A stretch of DNA of 64,000 bases. Origin: Gnetum montanum. Its lineage: Eukaryota; Streptophyta; Gnetopsida; Gnetales; Gnetaceae. The stretch's first letter is position 1, and each line of letters opens with the position of its first letter. Below are positions 57,601-64,000 of the stretch, piece after piece. A program made the translations under genes and the position numbers. Below the pieces are notes generated by a model. The model had not been told where the DNA came from and ran no database searches. It saw nothing but the letters and a program-made list of their open reading frames with translations. Location of the stretch: contig MNCI01026431.1 in assembly GCA_015680685.1 (NCBI GenBank), positions 1,000,156 through 1,064,155 of the forward strand. The letters run 5' to 3'.

Positions 57601-60330
57601 GAAGTTGTCATGTCTTCGCGCTTGAACCCCTAGTAGTAACATATACTTCGAGACTGATTTTGCTAACACCTACACTTTTGAATGTGGCATTCTAGCAGTT
57701 TAACTTCATGTCAGCTGTAATATTGTCCTTAAAATTTAAAGCACCATAAAAGCACTGGAGAAAATTTGTTTGTGGCCAAGTTCATTCATGATCACTATAA
57801 GCAATCAAAGATAAAGATTAAAGAAATATGGAAGCTGAAAACTGAACATCTCCTATACACAAAGATATACTGCTTCTTAGCATTGTGAGGACATATGAAA
57901 AATGGGTTAGAAAATGTTTGATGAAAAATATACTTCAAAATGGTTCTAATTTTCACTATATGTAGCCTTCCCTGTTTTACCTTAAATAAAAATATGGACA
58001 ACTTGGCAATAAATCCTTTCTTATGCTTGTGTCCTCAATTTCTACATCTTTGTGATTTCTAAGTAAAGTTCACGACACATGCTCTTGGCTGGCTTAGTGG
58101 GTAGCACTGTCCAGTATTGGCTAATAGGTTTAAAATTCAAATCCAAGTACCCATTCTCTTGGCTGGCTTAGTCGGTAGCACTGTCCAGCATTGGCTAATA
58201 GGTTTAAAATTCAAATCCAAGTACCCATGCTCTTGGCCGGCTTAGTCAGTAGCACTGTCCAATATTGGCTAATAGGTTTTAAAATTGAAATCCAAGTACC
58301 CAGCATAGTGGGAGCAATTAACTAACTGTATACTAGGGTCTAATTTAGGGACCACTATTTGAAGTGATAGTAAGGTGTTTATTTCTCAAGTCGTGAGAGC
58401 TGGATTCAAGCTTGGGCACAACCACTTGAAAGAAGTTAGGTTTTTGCTCATCACCGACCCTCCCAGGACCCCACCTTAGGGGGATGAGCATTGAGCCTTT
58501 GGGTGAAGATCTTATACTTAGGGTCTAATTTAGACTACGACTATGACAAGGCCACCCCAGATTAGAGTTCACATCAATTTAGAATAAGGCAATATGTTGT
58601 ATATTTTGTTATCACTATATTTTATATTGGGTTTAACTATTTAATGAAAGTATCGGTGTTGGAACCCCAAAATGTGTGTGATATATGTATACCCCAAGAT
58701 ATATAATTCAGCATTGCTCACCAAAATCAAACCCATGACTTGACGCTTTCAAACCAAGAGTCTTAACACTAGGCTATCACCTCATTGTTCGGCTAAACCA
58801 AACATTCCTACAAATATGGCAACTAGTTTCTTTGGACGTATCTCTATATCATGTTTGTAATGTTTGTGTTTTGTCCATGTTGGCTATAACAACTTTATGG
58901 GACCATCATTTAAATTAATGGTATGGTTGCCTGTTTCTCAAGTTGGAAGACATGGGTTCAAGCCTGGGCACAGCCACTCAAAGAGGTTTGGTTCTCGCTT
59001 ATCCACCGACTTTGGGAGCCTGCTTGGCAAGGTGAGCATTTGGGCTCCAGGCGATGATCCTATTATCCACATGTAAACTTTATAGCTGTTTGATATACTA
59101 GAATGATGTATGTTCTGTCATTCTTAATGACATTCCTGCTGTTGCATTAGGTCTGATAAAATCTAGCTTGTGATCCAGATATGTCTATCTCGGCAACTCC
59201 TAATGAAAGGGTTTTCACCGGTTATTCTCCAATTATTTTGGTATTCTTTTGCCTAATTAACCCAAAAAAACACAAGGTTGGAATTGAGCAGGAAAGCATG
59301 AATTATAATGGAGTGTCCACATTAAGGGACTTATAGAAACTTTGTTGAGAAAGTAATTTATGGAACCTTTCTCTGAAACTGAAACTGAACTTTTACTTGC
59401 GTACAGAACAGTTTCAGATTTCCTTTTAGGACACTGTTGGATTTGTCAGTATTTTCGTTAAAATGATATGCCAAATTGTAGGTTGTGAAGCACTGTATTC
59501 AAATAAATTTCATATTGCACCAGCCTTTGTAGACAATACGTAAGGTTCTTGAATAATCTTCAACTCTCACTTAGTCCAAGAAAGTTCGAAAGAAACTTCA
59601 TAATGCACATTCAGATGCTTGTATTTTGGTACTGCACATTACTAAGAATTAATTGTGCAGTATACAGTGAAGTAAAGTTCTGAGTGTTTAGTAAACCCGC
59701 CTTAAACCCCAAAATTCACTATGATCATCTTAACCTTATCCCAACCAGCTTAAACCCAAAACTACAATCATGGAACAAATCGACCAAAAATATTTTAAAA
59801 ATAAAAAATAAAAAACTTGAAAACAGAGATCATTAAACAACTTAAATCAAATTAGCAGGGGCAATTCCAATCTGTACCTGTCCAGTGGGCTCCCATTTCC
59901 CAGCAACAAAATTCAGACTTATCCTCAAGTCGTTCCTGTCATATTGGGACACGATTCCTCCGCCATAAGACCGTAAATAGACATCATAATCGATCTCACC
60001 ATCTTCTCTGCAAATTCTTTCCATAACTTGCCCAATCCACCAGCAGCCCAGAATGTAGCAATCCACAATAAACCCAGTTTTGTAAAACGGCATCTGCCAA
60101 TTCCAAATCTCAGGAACTGGTCTAACATCAAATTTCAGGAGCCACTCACGGGGTTTCTGCTTTAGATTAGTGCTGCTGCCACGGTATTCCACTTGAACTA
60201 GATTCTTACTCTGCCATATATGCCGAACAATTGCATTCATCCAGACATGCTCCAGTCCTTGTTCATAGGTCCGCGCTTCCACTACATGGTCCTTCTGCAG
60301 CCAGTCACTATCATCGTACTCTTCAGCCAT
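51533..60330 (-). CDS. Host gene: Agenet-domain protein (partial exon model)
   Basis: The first exon (60,330-59,878) and three downstream exons (53,149-53,098; 51,929-51,736; 51,630-51,533) are supported; exons between 53.1 and 59.9 kb must exist for phase but were not found. The last three join with split codons restored (PG|LGVYGQ and SN|GTAKAK), which is strong evidence for real splicing. N-terminal Agenet (Tudor-like) domains bind chromatin or RNA in plant nuclear proteins; the C-terminal part is lysine-rich and probably disordered. No stop breaks any exon, unlike all surrounding elements. Whether first and last exons belong to one gene is inferred from strand and order. Confidence 0.6.
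51736..51929 (-). CDS. Penultimate exon of the host gene
   Basis: 194 nt between an acceptor AG at 51,931-51,930 and donor GTGATT at 51,735. It encodes LGVYGQLAVGCFIKSQVAEI and then a basic stretch, KKKEKEPSKTREDYPYSKPE and NKWNQVYQRKRHKGSN. Phase at both ends matches the neighbouring exons. Basic clusters such as QRKRHKG could act as a nuclear signal. Confidence 0.6.
53098..53149 (-). CDS. Candidate small exon of the host gene
   Basis: Donor CCTGG before GTGATT at 53,097 and acceptor GAATGCAG at 53,150. It codes ASQNTPDIEETSTISPG and joins exactly in phase with the exon at 51,929. The upstream partner was not found. Confidence 0.45.
53200..54600 (+). other. Intronic repeat region, possible copia 3' end
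   Basis: From 54,020 to 54,400 phrases like GGTTCATTNTTATTTTGCAGG and GGTTGTTCTTGCAAG recur at roughly 45-50 bp, a degenerate tandem array. At 54,445-54,460 TTGAGGGGGAGT resembles a copia polypurine tract, but no LTR is clear. Short open frames are not convincing. Confidence 0.3.
54601..57280. other. Intronic AT-rich sequence
   Basis: No repeats or genes are recognised with confidence. Near 55,225-55,300 the plus strand has an exon-like stretch (see rejected list). 56,880-57,250 is locally GC-richer, with open frames of uncertain meaning. Confidence 0.4.
57289..57370 (+). repeat. C-rich microsatellite (CA and CACCCC)
   Basis: Starts as CACACA and becomes runs of CCACCCCAGCCCACCCC and CCCACCCACCACCCACCC. 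The minus strand therefore has many GGG/GGGG runs that could fold into a G-quadruplex. Minus is the template-sense strand of the host gene intron. Confidence 0.9.
58082..58304 (+). repeat. Three tandem copies of a tRNA-like SINE head (74 bp)
   Basis: CTCTTGGCTGGCTTAG begins at 58,082, 58,156 and 58,230 (the third with one substitution). Each unit has an A-box-like TGGCTTAGTGGGTAGCAC and a B-box-like ATTCAAATCC, the internal pol III promoter pattern of tRNA-derived SINEs. Copies are about 95% alike, so the amplification is recent relative to the neighbourhood. Confidence 0.65.
58345..58520 (+). repeat. SINE-like repeat, copy 1
   Basis: Contains TTTCTCAAGTCGTGAGAGC, GGATTCAAGCTTGGGCACA (B-box-like) and a 3' part with CACCGACC...GAGCATT. 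It matches 58,895-59,080 in the same orientation and order. Confidence 0.55.
58640..58800 (-). repeat. tRNA-like SINE remnant (minus)
   Basis: On the minus strand GATAGCCTAGTGTTAAGAC (A-box-like) and CATGGGTTTGATTTTGG (B-box-like) stand about 30 bp apart. No target duplication was identified. Confidence 0.4.
58895..59080 (+). repeat. SINE-like repeat, copy 2
   Basis: Shares with copy 1 the blocks TTTCTCAAGTTGGAAGAC, GGGTTCAAGCCTGGGCACA, CACCGACTTTGGGAG and GTGAGCATTTGGGCTCC. Confidence 0.55.
59878..60330 (-). CDS. First exon of the host gene: Agenet/Tudor-like domains
   Basis: 151 codons from ATG (context ACAGCCATGGCT) to donor CAG|GTACAG at 59,877. The start at 60,330 is preferred to the in-frame upstream extension because of its good context and MAEEYDDSDWLQK beginning. 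Two Agenet-like repeats are visible: VVEARTYEQGLEHVWMNAIV...VQVEYRG with REWLLKFDVRPVPE, then GFIVDCYILGCWWIGQVME...YDVYL with DLRISLNFVAGKWEP. The aromatic WWIGQV motif and the closing W/KWEP are typical. Family members are plant nuclear proteins linked to chromatin reading or RNA handling. The frame is intact. Confidence 0.75.
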
Positions 60331-61700
60331 GGCTCTGTTTTTGGGTTTCCCACTGTTCAAAATTCTTAGAAATTTCAGAATATATCCTCTCGGCAACGCA
60401 ATTTTAACCGGGTTCTCAAACTAAATATCAGAGCTTATCTTCTAGCCTGTACTTCTCTGTCTTTAGACCTTCAAAACAATCCAGAGACATAGATTGCAGG
60501 ATACTGTAATATTGCGAATGCTGCAATTTTATAACTGTGAAAGGGATTCAATGCAACAATCAATCTGCCCCAAACTGTTAGGCTTTGTTTGGTTCCCGGA
60601 CAGGATGATGCTTAAATTTCAAGATCAATTTCCCTCCTCCGTCCTCTCAAAACAGGGGCACGATGTCAAACCGTAAGAAATTTGGAAGCCATCAATTTTA
60701 TTTTTACTCTTATCTGTAAACAAACGGTACATAGAACCCTTCCCTCTACTATGAAGTACTAGATATATGTAAGTACTAAAGCATCATTGCATAGTGGTCA
60801 ACAAGGGCTGTAAATTAAACTAAACACGTTGCAGTAAAGTTAGAAACAAAGCAAGCTTTTGCAAAAGAAAAAAGCAAAACAAAACCATGCAAATAACCTT
60901 TGCTAATATTTTTTAAAATTAAATTGTAAACTTTTTGAGCAATTCATATAATCAATCTTTCATCCATTCCCTTATATTTAATTATTTGTTCCTATTTTTA
61001 GGAAGTGAAGTATCAAATACAGTAAATGGGACTTCATAAGATATCTGATTTGATAATTAAAATCTAAATTATTAATTTTAAGATTTACCCACATATCATT
61101 TATTATATTCTTTGAATTTAGTTTAACTATTAGACCACATACTCCTACTTAACAACATTGATTCTAAACTTTTTCAACATTTCTATTAACATGAATTTCT
61201 AGCATGATTAAAATAGGGTATCTCTTATTGTGAATGTTTTTTTTATAATAATAGTCATTTTTTGGAGGAAAATGACAATAATAAAGTCATATTGTGTAAG
61301 CAAAAATTTGCTCAAAGCCATTACAAATTAAAAAAAAAAAAAAACTTAAAGCTTGCTCAAAATCAAAACCTTAGATGGAAAATTCAACCATGAAATATTG
61401 TAGAGGTTCATAGTTTTTTCAAGATGACAATATTCTTATTACTCAACACATCTTATATACAACTATATGAGCATACTAACACCATGGGCCAAGATTGCTT
61501 GACAAATAATGAGGTACTTCATGTCATTCTTAAGGGTCGCATTTTTATTTGGTTTTCACTTCTAGTCACTTTGTAGGTTTTGCCCTAGTGGCATGGGCAA
61601 CTTTTTTATTTGCCTCATTTTTCATGGAAGAGCTTCAAAGGAAGTTGAAGCATGCTACACTATCTTGTGTTTTCTTAGTAGCCTATGAGGGCTTGTTGGA
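60331..61700. other. Upstream region of the host gene, AT-rich
   Basis: Expected to hold the promoter on the minus strand, but I see no clear TATA box at a fixed distance. From 60,900 the DNA becomes strongly AT-rich with A runs (61,330-61,345). Confidence 0.4.
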
Positions 61701-63998
61701 TGTGAGGATTAACTCTCCAAGAGGTTGAGGGCTTGTTTTCATTGCATTGACTTTCAGCTATTAAATATGGCAATATTTAAAGATCATTTTCCATTGGCAT
61801 TTGTGGACCAAGTGTTGGACACTATCTCCAGGCATTGCTATTATAGCTTCTTGGATGGTTATAGTGGCTATAACCAAATCCAAATTGCACTAGAAGATCA
61901 GTCCAAGACAACATTCATGAGTCCCTAGGGGACTTTTGCATATCGTAAGATGCCATTTGGTCTATACAATGCCCCTACAACATTCTAACATGTGGTCCTT
62001 AGTATTTTTCAACAATAAATTGGTAGCAGGGTAGAAGTCTTCATGGATGACTTCTCTACCTATGTGGCTACATTTAAGCAAGCATTGAACTACTTTCAAT
62101 AGGTACTAAAAAGATGTGTTGAAACAAATCTTAGGCTTAATTGACAAAAAAAGTCATCTAATGGTCCAAGAAGGCATAGTACTAGGGCACCAAATTTCAC
62201 AAGAAGGGATTGAGATAGACCCTAAAAAGATAAGGGTCATCCAAGGAATCACACGCCAACCAGAGATAGTTAAAGATGTCTAATCATTCCTTGGACATAT
62301 TGGCTACTATTGGTGATTCATAAAGAATTTCTCTAAGATCACAAAGCCATTGGTTGAGATTACAAAGAAAGATGCTCCATTCATTTGGACCAATGAGTGC
62401 AAACATGCATTCCAAAAGTTAAAGGAGAAACTTGTAGAAACTCCAATTCTACGGGCACTAGATTGGTCCAAACCATTTCACATAATGATAGAAGCATCTA
62501 ATTATGCCTTCGAAGTCATGCTTACATAGTTAGACAATAACAAATGTCCATATTATACCCACAGTGTGAGTCGAAGCATTATGGATGCACAGTTGAATTA
62601 CACCACAACTGAAAAAGAATTAATGGCAGTGGTGTATGTTCTCGAAAAGTTTAGGCACTATGTGCTTGACTATAAGGTGTTTGTGCAAAAAGATCAGAGT
62701 GCCATCCACTTCCTAATGAATAAGCCAATGGTGAGCCCCCATATCATACAGTGGCTTGTGATCTTGCAGGAATTCAATCTCACAATGGTAGATCAGAAAG
62801 GGATTGAGAACATGATTGCTGATCACCTCTCTTAATTAAGATGGGATCACAAAGAGGAGGAGAGTCCACTATTTGATCAATTTTCAAACAAACTCCTCTT
62901 TATAGGAGTAATAAATGACTAGGTGCCCACTGAAACAAAATTATATGATGGCATCCTCACTTACCTTCTCACTCAAGATATGGCACAAAATTTGGACTTT
63001 AGAAAGAAATAATAGTTTCTTCATCAAGCAAAATACTTCATTGAAATCAATGGACATCTTTACAAGGTGTGCACTAATGGCTTGGTTTGTTGATGTGTTC
63101 CTGATGTGGATCAACTATGTGTTCTCTAGGATGCTCATGAAGGCCTTTGTGGAGGCCACTATGTAGGGAGGTGCACAACCATAAAAATCTTGATGGTAGG
63201 ATACTATTGGCCTACAATCTTTAGGGATGCCCACTAGTTTGTCTGGTCTTGTGAACATTGTCAACGAGATGGTGGGATGACTGCTTGAATGAAGGGTCCT
63301 CAATAGTGGATTCAACCATTGGTGCCCTTTAACATATGAGGCATAGACTTCATGGGTTCCATCACACCTATGTCTAATGAAAATGCATACATCATCGTAG
63401 TAGTTAACTACTACACCAAATGGGCAAAAGTAGCAGCTATCATCAAGTATACATCATCCACTGTTGCTAGATTTGTTCAACAAAATGTTGTAAATAGGTT
63501 TGGGGTGCCATGTGCATTAATTTCTAATAATGGAACTCATTTTATAGGTGCCACTTTTCAAAAACTTATGCAATGCTTGGGGGTCAAACATAAATTAATA
63601 ATACCCTATTACCCCCAAGCCAACAGTCAAGCAAAGGTCACTAATAGGAAGATTACAAAAATTCTAACAAGAACCATAAGCAAATATAGGAGAGATTGGA
63701 GCACAAAACTCAACGATGCCCTTTTGGCCTACCACTCAACATTGAAACTCCCTATTGGCTACTCTCCCTATGAACTAGTGTATGAAAAACTTCCAATGCT
63801 TCCAATTCAATCTAAGCTTTGTACACTCTCAACAGCCTGTGAACTGAATCTTGACCTACGTTTAGCACAAAAAGAAAGACTGATCAACCTCAACATGCTA
63901 GACAAAAATCAATTAGTGGCCCTATCTTTGAATGAAGTGCACAAGGCATTTAATAGGCAATGACATGACCTGAGAATACAGAAAGTGAAATTTTAATC
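61700..63998 (+). pseudogene. pol: Athila-like Ty3/gypsy pol (RT, RNase H, integrase), runs off the window
   Basis: RT begins near 61,720 (INFQLLN-like start, FLDGYSGYNQIQIALEDQ), with catalytic VFMDDFSTY near 62,035. A frame change lies near 62,145. RNase H: LNYTTTEKELMAVVYVLEKF and ENMIADHLS (62,590-62,835). Integrase: HEGLCGGHY, YYWPTIFRDA, CEHCQRDGG, then NYYTKWAK. The usual DDE is damaged: GIDFMGS keeps D, but LISNNGTH has Asn and SQAKVTNR has Lys for Glu. About ten stops. The C-terminal CELNLDLRLAQKERLINLN resembles Athila. It continues past 64,000. Confidence 0.8.
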
Positions 63999-64000
63999 GG

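Noticed and set aside
58082-58304. tRNA genes
   Set aside because: A- and B-box-like motifs are present but no cloverleaf with acceptor stem and anticodon loop can be drawn; SINE origin fits better.

Overview
This window is plant nuclear DNA from a repeat-rich genome. The coding relics are plant Ty3/gypsy (Tat and Athila-like), Ty1/copia, hAT and endogenous caulimovirid sequences. There is one intron-rich host gene with a plant Agenet-type domain. The very long intron, AT-rich spacers and dense nested old repeats suggest a gymnosperm, but the sequence alone does not prove it. There is no bacterial-style operon, CRISPR array, rRNA or tRNA gene.

Layout. 1-11.47 kb: LTR ends of one family at 1-173, 7.68-8.64 kb (plus) and 9.80-10.86 kb (minus). 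The last two face each other across a gag fragment. The rest is a degenerate tandem repeat and a long unresolved stretch. 11,476-28,867: a complete 17.4-kb Tat-lineage retrotransposon with both LTRs, ATCAT target-site duplication, gag, protease, pol with a second RNase H, and a minisatellite-bearing 3' region. Between protease and reverse transcriptase it carries an antisense gene for which I could place at least seven phase-consistent exons; its first exons look like an FCP1/NIF phosphatase domain. 28.9-43.5 kb: a decayed endogenous pararetrovirus in head-to-tail arrangement: protease, RT and RNase H, then a junction with a tRNA-Met primer site, then N-terminal, movement and capsid regions of the next unit. 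It is broken by a hAT transposon (31,310-34,791, carrying a leucine-rich-repeat gene fragment) and a 2.4-kb copia derivative (35,238-37,657, carrying a GC-rich host-gene fragment). 44,026-51,240: a Tork-type copia element on the minus strand, whose 5' LTR is split by a solo LTR with Tat-like ends. 51.5-60.3 kb: the host Agenet gene on the minus strand, with SINE-like repeats in its large intron. 61.7-64.0 kb: an Athila-like gypsy pol running off the window.

Three different mobile elements here have taken up gene sequence, and most breaks in the two long pol frames are single C-to-T (or G-to-A) changes that make stop codons, as expected for long-methylated DNA. Five isolated N bases at 17,674, 17,816, 27,234, 27,472 and 36,713 flank inverted or duplicated pieces and look like assembly joins. 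Structure near them should not be over-read.
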